A stretch of DNA of 64,000 bases from Sphingomonas populi. Its GTDB lineage: Bacteria; Pseudomonadota; Alphaproteobacteria; Sphingomonadales; Sphingomonadaceae. Under the pieces are notes generated by a model. The model searched no databases. It was not told the origin of the DNA and saw only the letters and a list, made by a program, of their open reading frames with translations. The stretch covers positions 51,935 to 115,934 of the forward strand of contig NZ_SGIS01000012.1 in NCBI RefSeq assembly GCF_004208535.1, in the 5' to 3' direction. Shown in pieces: positions 1 through 9,412 of this stretch (within the stretch, counting starts at the first letter, position 1; each line of letters opens with the position of its first letter). Both the position numbers and the translations under genes were made by a program.

Positions 1-612
1 GTCCGGCAGGGTATCGAGCAACTGGAAAATGCGCTCGCCGCGAAACAGGCTCCAAAACTCGTTGCGCAGCACCAAGCGGACACCCGACGCCTCGGCCTTT
101 GCGGCGAGACCTTGAAGCAGTTCCGTTACCCGCTCGGTGAAACTCTCGGCCTCGGCTTCAAGATTCGGATGATAATGTGCGACCCGCCCGTAATACGGAG
201 ACGGGCTGATCGCGAAATACTCGGCACCGAGATCTGCCGCATGCGCGAGCGCCTCATTGGCGAAATGGCCGGTCGCGCCGAAATAGAAGCCAAGGTTATC
301 GTTGCGCATGAAAAGGTTCGGGTCAAAGGTGACGCCGGCAACGCGATAAATGCCGCCCGCGCTCAGAACCTCGCGATAGTTTGCGGCAGTTTCATATTTG
401 GTGTTGATACAGTACCGATTCATCGGAACGCCGCTACGGCCGCCGAATTGCCAGACCGGCTCATAGGGGATTTCTATCGAGCGAAAGCCGCTGGCGCTAA
501 TCAGCGGATACAACTCCTCCCAGAAATATTTTCCTTCGTAGCGGTTCCGGTTGGGCTCTTGATAATGACGATTGATCAAGTCTAGGCTGATGGCGAACGC
601 ATCAAGGTTCAT
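1..612 (-). CDS. Sugar phosphate isomerase/epimerase family protein (3' end outside window)
   Basis: The reading frame opens at an ATG at 612 (first residues MNLDAFAISLDLINRHYQEP) and stays open to the window edge, giving 204 residues without a stop. The sequence has the character of AP-endonuclease-2-type TIM-barrel sugar isomerases/epimerases: an early IEIPYEPVW segment, then alternating strand/helix blocks such as GAEYFAISPSPYYG and AEASGVRLVLRNEFW, where the Glu fits a metal ligand of the barrel. It lies 33 bp downstream of a second protein of the same fold on the same strand, so the two probably form a carbohydrate operon. Substrate cannot be told. The family call is by motif reading only. 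Confidence 0.7.
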   Translation of the reverse strand, partial: MNLDAFAISLDLINRHYQEPNRNRYEGKYFWEELYPLISASGFRSIEIPYEPVWQFGGRSGVPMNRYCINTKYETAANYREVLSAGGIYRVAGVTFDPNLFMRNDNLGFYFGATGHFANEALAHAADLGAEYFAISPSPYYGRVAHYHPNLEAEAESFTERVTELLQGLAAKAEASGVRLVLRNEFWSLFRGERIFQLLDTLPD

Positions 613-645
613 GGCTGAATTCCGTTTGATCTTGGGCTATGTGAG

Positions 646-1419
646 TCAGTCAGCGAGCGTCTGGCGTGACAGCGCGAACGACTGATCCATAGGAAGCGTC
701 GGGAAATATTCGAGGCCGATGGCGCCCGTATAGCCAAGGTCGCGCAAGGTTTGCGTGACCTTGGTCCAATCGACGTCGCCGGTGCCCGGTTCGTTGCGGT
801 CGGGCATATCGGCCGCCTGCACATGGGCGACCAGATGCATGCGACCGGCCAAGACTTGCGCCATGTCCTCGCCCATTACGGCGCTGTGCCAGACGTCGTA
901 CAACAGGCGCAGATTGGAGCTATTGACCGCCTCCACCAGATCGAGGCCCAGTTTGGTGCTGACCAGATACATGGTGGCGAACAGCCGCGTGTTGAGCGGC
1001 TCGAGCAAGAGCATGACGCCAGCCGCTTCGGCGGCGTCGGCGGCGGCGCGCAAAGCAATGACGGCATTTTCGAAATGCGCTTCCTCGCTCATCCCTTCGA
1101 CGCGGAAGCCGGAGGCGACGATCAGGGCCGGCTGGCCGAGCCTGGCGGTGGCGGCGATCGTCTCGCGGACGGCGGTGACCATCTCTTCGCGTTGCGCAGG
1201 ATCGACGATCGAGCGACGCGGATCGACGCACAGGCTCGTCAGCCGCATCCCTGTTTCAGCGAGCGCATCGGCCAGAGCGTCGATCGGCTTGTCACGCCAC
1301 AAGTGGAATTCGGCGAGGTCAAACCCTGCCGCCTTCGCGGCGCGCAAACGCGCATCGAGCTCGCCGGCCTCGGCAAAATGCCATTCAATACAAGACGAAA
1401 ATTCGTAAGCCGCAGACAT
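646..1419 (-). CDS. Hydroxypyruvate isomerase-like TIM-barrel protein
   Basis: This 257-aa protein resembles the Hyi/IolE/xylose-isomerase-like superfamily. Visible marks are LLLEPLNTR with a metal-binding Glu, LLYDVWHSAV, the segment DRNEPGTGDVDW, which mirrors the R-H-E-P-G-T-G-E motif of hydroxypyruvate isomerases, and GLEYFP near the C-terminus with the last metal-ligand Glu. The frame can be extended 14 residues upstream, but the ATG at 1419 is preceded by GGAAGGGAT at good spacing and gives MSAAYEF, a normal barrel start. It probably interconverts small keto/aldo acids or sugars. The GH115 gene upstream on the same strand suggests uronic-acid or pentose use, but that link is inference. 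Confidence 0.75.
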   Translation of the reverse strand: MSAAYEFSSCIEWHFAEAGELDARLRAAKAAGFDLAEFHLWRDKPIDALADALAETGMRLTSLCVDPRRSIVDPAQREEMVTAVRETIAATARLGQPALIVASGFRVEGMSEEAHFENAVIALRAAADAAEAAGVMLLLEPLNTRLFATMYLVSTKLGLDLVEAVNSSNLRLLYDVWHSAVMGEDMAQVLAGRMHLVAHVQAADMPDRNEPGTGDVDWTKVTQTLRDLGYTGAIGLEYFPTLPMDQSFALSRQTLAD

Positions 1420-1617
1420 AGGATCCCTTCCCATTCTACGGCCCCGTGGTGCTGGACGCACCCGTATGCCTGGCGAGGTTGATTCCCCGCTATTTTGTGG
1501 TCGCTACTTCGCCTATTTGATCGCTCGGTGCAAGCTGGATCGGCAGGATGGCCGATCGGGAAGCGGCGATTTCGTGCTTTCTGGAGCCAAGCTGCTTAGC
1601 GTCAGACCTCTTTGCGG

Positions 1618-1719
1618 ATGATCGAGGGGCTGGCGGCCGCTGACGCCAAACCAAAGACCGTCATCATCGACCCCACCTATTTAAAAGCGCACCGCACGGC
1701 ATCGAGCGTGTGGAGTTAA
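1618..1719 (+). pseudogene. IS5-family transposase remnant
   Basis: A 33-codon open stretch starts MIEGLAAADAKPKT and continues IIDPTYLKAHRTASS before a stop. This matches the segment around the first catalytic Asp of IS5-type DDE transposases, which usually read V/M-I-D-A-T-Y/H-L-K-A-H-R-T. Nothing before or after it continues the transposase, so only a scrap is left. No terminal inverted repeats were recognised. Confidence 0.7.
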
Positions 1720-1792
1720 AGCGGCGGCCGAAGCGGAACCCCATAACCGTCACTCTGTTAATGTCCCGAATAACCGCGCGTCGCGGCCCTCG

Positions 1793-1823
1793 ACCGGCTC
1801 GCGCTCCGACGGCGCGAGCCGGT
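1793..1823 (-). terminator. Perfect 12-bp hairpin, probable terminator for the minus-strand transcript
   Basis: ACCGGCTCGCGC (1793-1804) pairs perfectly with GCGCGAGCCGGT (1812-1823) across a 7-nt loop. It lies 30 bp beyond the last stop of the minus-strand remnant at 1853. No clear T-run follows on either strand, so intrinsic termination is a guess from position and stem strength. Confidence 0.4.
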
Positions 1824-1852
1824 TCGGCTCGGTTGATACGATTCCGCGATGC

Positions 1853-2220
1853 TTATTGCTTCACAGTCTCCGCCTCTGCCTTATCCTGTGTGGCGGGACC
1901 TGACAGCAAGGCCACGCCTTTTTCCGAAAGCAGCATTCCGATCAACGCCTGCGATAGAGGCATTGGCCGGCGACACGAAAATCGCCGCAAGCGGCATTGC
2001 AAAGAAGTAAGCCGGTACGACGAAGTGCAGATAGGCGCCGCCGATCAACCGCCATGCCGATATCCTGCCGGCCCAACGATGAATCGGGATAGTATTGGCT
2101 GTCACCATAGGACCTGTCTTGCCACGACCAAACGCGCCGACCAATGCCTCAAGTCCGTCGCGGATTGCGTGGCGTGCGATCGGCAGCATCGGGCTCGGCG
2201 CCGCTCGGTGTCGCGTATCA
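1853..2220 (-). pseudogene. Degenerate coding remnant downstream of the GH115 gene
   Basis: Two overlapping minus-strand frames read like parts of one protein. From an ATG at 2108, one frame has a hydrophobic stretch with AYLHFVVPAYFFAMPLAAIF. Near 1965 the other frame takes over with SQALIGMLLSEKGVALLSG and ends KAEAETVKQ at a TAA (1853-1855). A single frameshift would join them. I do not recognise the family. The second part could also be a tiny separate ORF of 36 codons starting at 1963. The stop is followed by a strong hairpin, which supports this having been a real gene end. Confidence 0.3.
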
Positions 2221-2223
2221 CCT

Positions 2224-5109
2224 TCACCGCGTGGCCGGCGCTCCATAGAGGTCGGGCGCGCCGTCAAACCGAACGTCGATGCGATCGAGGAGGAAGCCCG
2301 GATCGAGAGCGACGATGCGGATGCTGTGACGGCCCTTGGCAAGTCGGGAGAGAAACAGAGTCCGTTTCGCCGAGTTCGACAGGACGTTTTGCTTCCATTC
2401 GTCACTACGGCCATGCGTCTCGAAATCGAGTGTCCGGGCGGGTCCGTCATCGACGCGGACCGCCACGCGGAGGCCGTTCGCGGAGGTCAGCGCATGAACG
2501 GGAAGAGCCTCGACCACCAGATTGGCATCTCCGCTAGTCGCCGCTTCGAACGTGTAGACGAGGGGCGCGCCGTCATGGTCGTCCTTGCGTGACGCGAGGT
2601 TCAGCCTGGAGCGCAGGAGCACGCCATGCGATCCGAGGCCGTCGATCCGCTCCCAATCGGCGCTGTCTGTGGACGCGTCGGTGGCGGGAAGCGACACGAT
2701 GCGGTCCACGTCCACCCCGCTCAGGCCTGCGGCCGGCGTCGCGAGCGTGGCGGCGACCGCGAATATCTGGTCGCCGCAGCGGATCGAGCCGCCATTGATG
2801 GGTCCATGCCCGTCATAGAAAAAGGCGACCCGCTGCTGAAAGCCGTTGGCCGGCTGCAGGCTTCCGCGCAACGCCTCGGGCCGAAGCCCGGTCGCGCCGT
2901 CGAGCGACCATTCGAGCGGCTTGCCCCAGGTGTAGATCGTCAACGCGTGGCGCGCCGGACGCCCGCTCACGAACTGCAACGCGCCGTCGTCGATCGCGCA
3001 GCCGGGCTTCTGTGGAAAGTCCGCCTTCGGATACACGGGTTCAGCGAACACGGGAAGCCGGCGGGGCGCCATGTCCATGATGTTACGCCACTTACCGCCC
3101 GCCTGGCGGTTGTACGTCTCCGTATCGGCGACGATGCGCGCATGTGCGGCGCGCGCCTCGTCGGACAGGAGGTTCGCCACCGGCCGGCCTTGGCGGGCGT
3201 AGAGCGCGGCGAAATCGAGCTTGAGGTTGCGTTCGTTGAGATTGGCCGCACCGCGAACCGGATACAGCACCAGTTCGAAATAGGCGTCGCGGCGGTCGGC
3301 CGGGATGCGGGACGCCAACGCGTCCGCGCGTGACGCCAAGTCCGCATAACGATCGATACGCCGCTGCGCCTCGTCGCCTCCCGACCGCACATAGTCGCCG
3401 ATACGGATCGGCGTAATCGGCTCCACCTGGCTGAACCCCATGAATTCGGGCCGCCGCTCGAACGCGAGATCGTAATAGTCGGTCAGGATATCGGCGATCG
3501 GGCGCCCCAGCGCCTCGCCAAATTGCGCGCTTGCCCAGTCGGCGAGATGCGCCTTCGCCGGGCGGATGAGCGTCTTGTGGTCGAAAGCGGCGTCGAGGAA
3601 ATATTGGGTGAGATATTCGCCGGGCTTGATGTCCCCGACGTTCACCATCCAGATTTTGTGGGCATCCATCGTCCACGCACGATCGAGCTGCTCGCGGATC
3701 AGCGCGGGATGGGTCGTCGCGAGCCACAGATAATCGTGGGGCCGCCCCCAATAGGAGATGTGATAATATAGGCCAGAACCGCCACTGCGCGCCTGCTCCT
3801 GCGGGGTCGGGAGCTGGTTGATGTACCCGTAATTGTCCTCCGGCCAGACCAATGTGACGTCGTCCGGCACCTTCAGGCCGAGCGAGTAGAGGTCGAGCAC
3901 CTCCTTGTAGAGAGTCAGGGCCTGAGGAATGGCGGCCGCCGGGCGCGTCTGGACCTGCGAGAGCAGGTCGCGCTGCACGCCGATCGCCTCAGCCAGCGCG
4001 TCGCGCGCGACGGTGGGCGATGCGGCGCCTTCCATCTCCGAATCGTGCTTCCCGCGCAGGCCGACGCTATAGATGTTCTCGAAGCCCTTCACCGCCTGCG
4101 CGCGATCGCGCCAGTATCGTACCATCGCGTCCCGGTTGGTGAAGAAGTTGAACGGGCCTTGCTTGGCCTCGTCCCACTCGCGGACATTGTTGCGCATGAG
4201 CGGCTCGGCGTGGGAGGTGCCGACCACGATGGCATGATCGCGCGCGGCTTCGGCATTGCCTGCGACCTGATAGAAAGGCTTCGTGCTCTCGTGCATCGCC
4301 GGCCAGATGAGGTTAGCCTTCAGGCGCCACATGAGTTCGTAAATGCGGCCGTAGGTCTTGGGGCCGATATCGCCGACGTCCGGCTCGAACGTCTTCGCTG
4401 CCCAGGGCTGGAGGCCCCAGTCCTCGTCGTTCAGGAAGATGCCGCGATACTGAACGGACGGGGTATCCGAAAGCCGCGATCCACCATCGACAACGACCTT
4501 GCTCCGCCGGCGCGGCGTAACGTCCGCCCACCATTCCCACGCGGAGACCCCCATCTCGCGGGTAAGGTCGACGGTTCCCCAGATCGCGCCACGCGTGTCC
4601 GATCCGGCGATGATGAGATAAGTGCGCCCGGCATGGCTGCGCGACGGGAGCGCCACGCGGAGATAGCGTTCCCACTGGCCAGCGAGGGCCGACGCGTCGA
4701 GCCCGCTGTCCTTCGCGACGGCATCGAGCAATCCGGTTCCCTTTTGGGCGACGATCACGCAGGTCGCCGCGCAATCGTCCAGCTTCGCGGACAGGCGGGG
4801 CTTGGCGCCGGTGACATGCTCCAGGTCGCCGGCCAGCATGGCGGCAGCGAGTGACAGGGGCTTGCCATCGTCATGCACGATCGTGGCGATGGCGCCGCTG
4901 TCGAAGAGCGCGACGTCCTGAGCGGAGGCCGGGTCGGCCCCTACACCGATCGCGATCACCATTCCGCCGGCACTGGCGACGGACCGCAGGCCCCGCAAGA
5001 TAGCTCGCCGAGCGCCGCGTTGATTTACCAACGCGAGGATGCTGCTCTGCGACTGCCCAGAAACCGCATCGTGACAGAGCCGACGTCCAGCATTGTTCCG
5101 CCTTTTCAT
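2224..5109 (-). CDS. Glycosyl hydrolase family 115 protein (xylan alpha-1,2-glucuronidase type)
   Basis: The 961-residue product carries GH115 hallmarks: an N-terminal region with GRTYLIIAGSDTRGAIWG, the block YRGIFLNDEDWGLQPWA, then YELMWRLKANLIWPAMHE, NYGYINQLPTP and a long C-terminal beta-sandwich part. GH115 enzymes remove (4-O-methyl-)glucuronic acid from xylan side chains, and the length agrees with the family. The N-terminus has basic residues and an Ala-rich segment ending ADPASAQ, fitting a signal peptide and export. The ATG at 5109 has GGAGAAG seven bases upstream. It is the only obvious polysaccharide hydrolase here and would feed the isomerase-like genes at 1-1419. Confidence 0.9.
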   Translation of the reverse strand: MKRRNNAGRRLCHDAVSGQSQSSILALVNQRGARRAILRGLRSVASAGGMVIAIGVGADPASAQDVALFDSGAIATIVHDDGKPLSLAAAMLAGDLEHVTGAKPRLSAKLDDCAATCVIVAQKGTGLLDAVAKDSGLDASALAGQWERYLRVALPSRSHAGRTYLIIAGSDTRGAIWGTVDLTREMGVSAWEWWADVTPRRRSKVVVDGGSRLSDTPSVQYRGIFLNDEDWGLQPWAAKTFEPDVGDIGPKTYGRIYELMWRLKANLIWPAMHESTKPFYQVAGNAEAARDHAIVVGTSHAEPLMRNNVREWDEAKQGPFNFFTNRDAMVRYWRDRAQAVKGFENIYSVGLRGKHDSEMEGAASPTVARDALAEAIGVQRDLLSQVQTRPAAAIPQALTLYKEVLDLYSLGLKVPDDVTLVWPEDNYGYINQLPTPQEQARSGGSGLYYHISYWGRPHDYLWLATTHPALIREQLDRAWTMDAHKIWMVNVGDIKPGEYLTQYFLDAAFDHKTLIRPAKAHLADWASAQFGEALGRPIADILTDYYDLAFERRPEFMGFSQVEPITPIRIGDYVRSGGDEAQRRIDRYADLASRADALASRIPADRRDAYFELVLYPVRGAANLNERNLKLDFAALYARQGRPVANLLSDEARAAHARIVADTETYNRQAGGKWRNIMDMAPRRLPVFAEPVYPKADFPQKPGCAIDDGALQFVSGRPARHALTIYTWGKPLEWSLDGATGLRPEALRGSLQPANGFQQRVAFFYDGHGPINGGSIRCGDQIFAVAATLATPAAGLSGVDVDRIVSLPATDASTDSADWERIDGLGSHGVLLRSRLNLASRKDDHDGAPLVYTFEAATSGDANLVVEALPVHALTSANGLRVAVRVDDGPARTLDFETHGRSDEWKQNVLSNSAKRTLFLSRLAKGRHSIRIVALDPGFLLDRIDVRFDGAPDLYGAPATR

Positions 5110-5381
5110 TGCGCGCTTCTCCCCGGCGGCCGTTTACGGTTGAGCTACCAACGTGTCGAGCAGCGACTGACCAAGCCCTGCCCCCCGGCGGCTGGGACCC
5201 AATGCACGAAGCCGCTCTGCAGAGACGAAACCGCTGCTGCCCGCCACCGATCGGCAGGTCGGCGCTGCTTGAGATCAAACATCTCGCCACGTCAGCCACG
5301 GATCGCCTCCGCTCGTCAGAGCGCGGACCAGCCCCAATTAAAGGTTTCAAACCGCGCCGCTTTATGACAGTTGCATGACAT

Positions 5382-6464
5382 ATGAGGCGTGTGACTATAC
5401 AAGACGGCACCGGGCGACTAACACATGCGGTTTCGCGAAGCGCAGGTACGGACACGCTGCTGGCTCGCGCAATAGCGCGCATCGGAAACGCCGCTTTGGC
5501 GCCGATGAAGCCGCAGCCGGAATCCTACGGGGTATTGGCGAGAGCGCCTGCGACCAAGGTGGGGATCATTTTCAATCGTCACGCCCATCGCAATATCGGG
5601 CAGGCGCAATCCCTGCCGGATACCACCCAGGCGGTGGACTGGACTTTCCCCCATACCGAGCAGGATTTGCGGAAAGCGCTGGCGCGGTTCGCCGATCGCG
5701 GGATTGACGTGCTGGTCGTGGATGGTGGCGACGGAACGATCCGAGACGTGCTCAGCATCGCGCCCGCGTATTTTCGCAGACTCCCAAAACTCGCGATCAT
5801 TCCTTCGGGCAAGACGAACGCTCTGGCTTTGGACCTTGGCATTCCGATCGACTGGTCGCTCCACGACGCGCTCGGAGCGATCGCAGCGGGGCGCACAAAG
5901 CAGCGCAGCCCGATCGAAGTGCGTCATGCCGCCGCCTCGGCGCCGCATTTGCGCGGCTTTCTGTTTGGTGCCGGGGCATTCGTCGAAGCGACGGCAATTG
6001 CGCAGGGCGTCCACGGAATGGGCGGTTTCCGTGGCGTTGCGGTGGGTCTCTCGCTCGCGGCCGCGATCGCGCAAACCGTGTTCGGCAAATCGAACAATCG
6101 TTGGCGGCGCGGGCTGAAGGTCGGTGTCGCGCTGGACGATGGCATGCGGATCGAGCGGAATTTCTACATCATCCTGGGATCGACGCTGAAGCGCCTGCCG
6201 CTTGGGCTGCGCCCATTCGGGCGCGAGCGGGCGGGTTTGAAGGTGCTCGGCGTCGATGCACCGCCGCGCCACGTGCTCGCCACGCTGCCGGCGCTGCTGG
6301 CCGGATCGGAATCGGCATGGCTCGAACGGTTCGGCTATCATCGCTGCGCCACGGACAGCGTCCGGCTAACGTTCGACGCCGACTTCGTGCTCGATGGCGA
6401 AACCTATCCCGGGGGTGACCTGATCCTCGCGCGCGGCGGTCCGCTCGATTTCGTGGTGCCATGA
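5382..6464 (+). CDS. Lipid kinase of the diacylglycerol/ceramide kinase (LCB5, DAGK_cat) family
   Basis: This 360-aa protein has the DAGK catalytic core: KVGIIFNRHAHRN (from residue 59), the nucleotide-binding VDGGDGTIRD (GGDGT at 115-119) and PSGKTNALALDLG (141-153), followed by the beta-sandwich half. It should phosphorylate a lipid hydroxyl at the inner membrane. About 58 residues precede the core, so translation might start at the internal Met 42 (5505), though no better ribosome site is seen there. It overlaps the next gene by ATGA and heads a four-gene coupled set with two nucleotidyltransferase-type proteins and a HAD phosphatase. In sphingomonads a ceramide substrate is attractive, as for CpgB of Caulobacter, but this is inference. 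Confidence 0.8.
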   Translation: MRRVTIQDGTGRLTHAVSRSAGTDTLLARAIARIGNAALAPMKPQPESYGVLARAPATKVGIIFNRHAHRNIGQAQSLPDTTQAVDWTFPHTEQDLRKALARFADRGIDVLVVDGGDGTIRDVLSIAPAYFRRLPKLAIIPSGKTNALALDLGIPIDWSLHDALGAIAAGRTKQRSPIEVRHAAASAPHLRGFLFGAGAFVEATAIAQGVHGMGGFRGVAVGLSLAAAIAQTVFGKSNNRWRRGLKVGVALDDGMRIERNFYIILGSTLKRLPLGLRPFGRERAGLKVLGVDAPPRHVLATLPALLAGSESAWLERFGYHRCATDSVRLTFDADFVLDGETYPGGDLILARGGPLDFVVP

Positions 6465-7375
6465 CGATCACGTTGCAAACGGTGGTCGCGCAGGAAATGT
6501 TGGTGCCGGTGCCGCAGGAGATCGAAGCGGTGGCGCGGGTGCTGGCGAAGCAGTTGGGCGGTGTCGCCGTGTTGTTCTACGGCTCGGTGCTGCGAACAGG
6601 GGCGCTCGGCGACATCCTCGATTTCTACGTTCTCACGCCAAGGTCACGCGGCTCCCTGCTGCGACGCATCGCGCTCGGCAACCTCTGGCCCGACGTCAGC
6701 TATCACGAGATACCGGTCGGCGGGCGTACGATCCGCGCGAAGGTGGCAACGATGCCGCTGGCGACATTCGAGCGGGCGGCCACCGGGGCGTTGCTCGACA
6801 CGACGATCTGGATTCGCTTTGCACAGCCAAGCGCGCTCGTGTGGAGCCACGGGCCGGTGGATCGGCAACGCACGCTCAGGGCGGTGGCCGAGGCGGTCAA
6901 GACCGCAGGCCGGTTCGCGGCAGCCCTGGGGCCGCGCCAGGGGCAGCCGGACGAATTCTGGAAAGCCTTGCTGCGCGAGACATATCGCGCCGAGTTCCGC
7001 GTCGAACCCCCCGGCCGCGAGACGCAGATCCTCGACTATGCCCCCGAGCGCTACAATCGCCTGCTGCCGCTCGCGTGGCAGGCGAGCGGGATTGCCTTCG
7101 ATACGGTGGAGGCCAGTCTGGTGCCGTCGCTCGGGTTCGACGAGTGTCGGCGGCTCGTGCAGGCCTGGCTGACACGGTCCGCCGCAGGCAAGCTGCTGAA
7201 CGTCGCGCGGCTGGTGAAGGCGGCTTTCACCTTCGACGGTGCCGCGCGCTACGGGCTGTGGAAGATCGAGCGGCACACCGGCGTCCACGTCGCGCTGACG
7301 CCGTGGCGTGAGCGTCATCCTCTGCTCGCGGCGCCCGGCGTGCTCTGGCACGTCTTTCACGTTGCCGGCAGATGA
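6461..7375 (+). CDS. Nucleotidyltransferase-like protein of unknown substrate
   Basis: A 304-aa protein whose N-terminal third has VLFYGSVLRTGALGDILDF. The GS followed by D-x-x-D is the pattern of pol-beta-type nucleotidyltransferases, and KVATMPLATFERA may carry the third carboxylate strand. The remainder is helical and I recognise no further domain. It starts inside the stop of the lipid kinase (ATGA) and its own stop overlaps the start of the MobA-like gene, so all are translated together. A role in making or transferring an activated head group to the phosphorylated lipid is inferred from context only. Confidence 0.6.
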   Translation: MTITLQTVVAQEMLVPVPQEIEAVARVLAKQLGGVAVLFYGSVLRTGALGDILDFYVLTPRSRGSLLRRIALGNLWPDVSYHEIPVGGRTIRAKVATMPLATFERAATGALLDTTIWIRFAQPSALVWSHGPVDRQRTLRAVAEAVKTAGRFAAALGPRQGQPDEFWKALLRETYRAEFRVEPPGRETQILDYAPERYNRLLPLAWQASGIAFDTVEASLVPSLGFDECRRLVQAWLTRSAAGKLLNVARLVKAAFTFDGAARYGLWKIERHTGVHVALTPWRERHPLLAAPGVLWHVFHVAGR

Positions 7376-8115
7376 GTTTCAACGCAGTGATTCTCGCGGG
7401 GTCTCGCGGCGGGATCGATCCGGTGGCGGCTTATGCGGGCGTCGCGAACAAGGCGCTGATTGCGGTCGGCGGGCGGACCATGCTTGCCCGCGTCGTCGAT
7501 GCCCTGCGTGGAGCGGGCGCGGGACGGATTCTGGTCAGCACGAACGATGAGATGGTCCGGCGCGAGGCACTGGCGCTCGGCGCCGAGCCGATCGCTGCCG
7601 AGGCCGGGCCGAGCGCGAGTGCCGCGCGCGGCTTCGAACTGGCCGGAGCGCCGCTGCTGTTGACCACGGCCGACCACGCGCTGCTGCGCCCGGAGTGGAT
7701 CACGGCGTTCCTCGGCGCCGTGGCGGATGACGCCGACGTCGCCGTCCTGCTCGCACGGCGCGAGACGATCGCGCGCGACGCTCCCACAACGAAACGGACT
7801 TATTTGCGCTTCGCCGATGGCGACTGGTCGGGCTGCAACCTGTTCTGGCTCGCGACGCCGGCGGCGAACGCCGCGCTCGACCTGTGGCAGCAGGTTGAGC
7901 GAGACCGCAAGCGGCCCTGGCGGATCGTCCGGCGGCTGGGCATCATGCCGCTCCTCCGGTACGCGACCGGACGACTGACGCTGGCGAGCGCGCTGGCCGA
8001 CATCGGTGCCCGTGTCGGGGCTCGCGCGCGCGTGGTCGAATCGTCGTTCGGGCTGGCCGCAGTCGATGTCGACAAGCCGGGCGATCTCGATCTGGTGCGC
8101 GGCCTGGTGGAATGA
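7372..8115 (+). CDS. MobA-like NTP transferase
   Basis: The 247-aa protein begins with FNAVILAGSRGGIDPVAAY followed by NKALIAVGGRTML, the signature of the sugar/MobA nucleotidyltransferase fold, where the glycine loop and the Lys bind the NTP. LLLTTADHALL corresponds to the metal-binding strand seen as L-x-x-x-x-D in the family. It likely activates a small phospho-compound as a CMP- or GMP-linked donor. Both ends overlap neighbours by ATGA. Its pairing with a lipid kinase and two TagF-like transferases nearby makes a CDP-glycerol or CDP-glycerate type product plausible, but unproven. Confidence 0.75.
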   Translation: MSFNAVILAGSRGGIDPVAAYAGVANKALIAVGGRTMLARVVDALRGAGAGRILVSTNDEMVRREALALGAEPIAAEAGPSASAARGFELAGAPLLLTTADHALLRPEWITAFLGAVADDADVAVLLARRETIARDAPTTKRTYLRFADGDWSGCNLFWLATPAANAALDLWQQVERDRKRPWRIVRRLGIMPLLRYATGRLTLASALADIGARVGARARVVESSFGLAAVDVDKPGDLDLVRGLVE

Positions 8116-8786
8116 TCGCACCGCGCGTTCGGATTTCCGTCTACGATCTCGACCGGACCATCACCAGCCTGCCGACCTGGACGCCGTTCCTGCTCCACGC
8201 CGCCAAGGCGATGGCGCCGTGGCGGCTGGCGCTGATCCCGCTCGTCGGCATCGCCGCGCTCAGCCATCGTGATCGCGATCGGCGCAAGGAGGCGATGCAC
8301 CGGCTGATGCTAGGCGACGCGGTCATCTCGGACGTGGCCGCCGGATTGGCGGAGGGTTTCGCCGAACGCCTGACCCGCGATCACATCCGACCCGGCGCGC
8401 GCGGGCAGATGGCAGCGGATCGTGCGGACGGGCGCCGCATCGTGATCGCGACGGCTGCCCACGCCTTCTACGCACGCGCGATCGCCGATCGGCTGGGCGT
8501 CGCCGATCTGGTCGCTACGCGAGCGCAGCGGGACGCGGCGGGCGATATCACGCCGCGGCTGGACGGCCCGAACTGCTACGGCATGGCGAAGCGGGCGATG
8601 CTGGAACGATGGCTGGCCGGCGCGGGCATCGACCGTGCGACCGCGCATATCCGCTTCCAGTCGGACCATGTTTCCGACGTGTCGAGCTTCGAATGGGCGG
8701 ACGAGCCGATCGCGGTCAATCCGCACGCCCGACTGCGCAAGCTCGCTGTCGAGCGCGGCTGGACGATCCTGGATTGGGGTGCCTGA
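8112..8786 (+). CDS. HAD-IB family phosphatase
   Basis: The 224-aa protein opens with VYDLDRTIT, the HAD motif I DxD (Asp 12 and Asp 14), has IVIATAAHAFYA as motif II (Thr in place of Ser) and RFQSDHVSD as the motif III/IV acidic region, with a helical cap like SerB-type enzymes. It should hydrolyse a phosphomonoester. It is the last gene of the coupled set begun at 5382, overlapping its neighbour by ATGA. In this context it may dephosphorylate a phospho-head-group intermediate, by analogy with phosphatidylglycerophosphate or phosphoserine phosphatases. Confidence 0.75.
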   Translation: MIAPRVRISVYDLDRTITSLPTWTPFLLHAAKAMAPWRLALIPLVGIAALSHRDRDRRKEAMHRLMLGDAVISDVAAGLAEGFAERLTRDHIRPGARGQMAADRADGRRIVIATAAHAFYARAIADRLGVADLVATRAQRDAAGDITPRLDGPNCYGMAKRAMLERWLAGAGIDRATAHIRFQSDHVSDVSSFEWADEPIAVNPHARLRKLAVERGWTILDWGA

Positions 8787-8791
8787 CGCGA

Positions 8792-9316
8792 TCAGCGTCC
8801 GGCGGCGTCCCGCATCGGCGCAATCGAAAACCCCTGACGGTAGTTCATCGCGATCGGGATGGCCGGCGTGTCACGGCGCACCGTCACCACCACGTCGGCA
8901 TAGGCTGGCTTGAGGTGAAACAGCGAAAGCCTGGGGTTGCGCGAAAAGCCGCCGCCATCGTTCCAGTCGGACTTTCCATTGGCATTGGCATCGTGGCGCA
9001 CGGCCACCGCATAGTCACCGAAGCGCGGCAGACGCAGGCACACGTCGAGCGAACGGCGCCCCTGAAGCGGGACCTCGACCCGGCGCACCCACTTGCCGGT
9101 GGCGAGGAAATCCGCCGGATTGGACCCATAGGCCTGAACCCGCACGCTGCCGTCGCCGGTCTTGAAACCAGTGATATGAACGCGGACGGCGGCTGCGCCC
9201 GGGTCGCTGCACGCCACCGCATCCGCGCCCACCACCTGCGCGACCGCCGGGCCGGCGAAACCTGCCATTCCGGCCGCGATAAAGGCGAGCGAGGCCCGCG
9301 ATGATGATATCTCCAT
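8792..9316 (-). CDS. DUF2141 domain-containing secreted protein
   Basis: The 174-aa product begins with a signal peptide (MEISSSRASLAFIAAGMAGF, cleavage likely after AVAQ). The mature part has VRVHITGFKTGDGSVRVQAYG, RFGDYAVAVRHDANANGKSD and PRLSLFHLKPAYADV, a DUF2141 pattern: small periplasmic beta-sandwich proteins with a D-x-N-x-N-x-K-x-D turn that may bind calcium. Longer frames reach 9616, but they overlap the divergent gene and lack a signal peptide at their start, so the ATG at 9316 is preferred. It converges on the HAD gene with only 5 bp between stops. Function is unknown. Confidence 0.75.
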   Translation of the reverse strand: MEISSSRASLAFIAAGMAGFAGPAVAQVVGADAVACSDPGAAAVRVHITGFKTGDGSVRVQAYGSNPADFLATGKWVRRVEVPLQGRRSLDVCLRLPRFGDYAVAVRHDANANGKSDWNDGGGFSRNPRLSLFHLKPAYADVVVTVRRDTPAIPIAMNYRQGFSIAPMRDAAGR

Positions 9317-9412
9317 CCGGGATGAGATATGGTTGCGAGCAATGCGTTTCAACGCAGGGGCGCTGTTGCGGAATCGCATGATCGCAGCGGGCTGCGTCAG
9401 AACGCTTGGATA

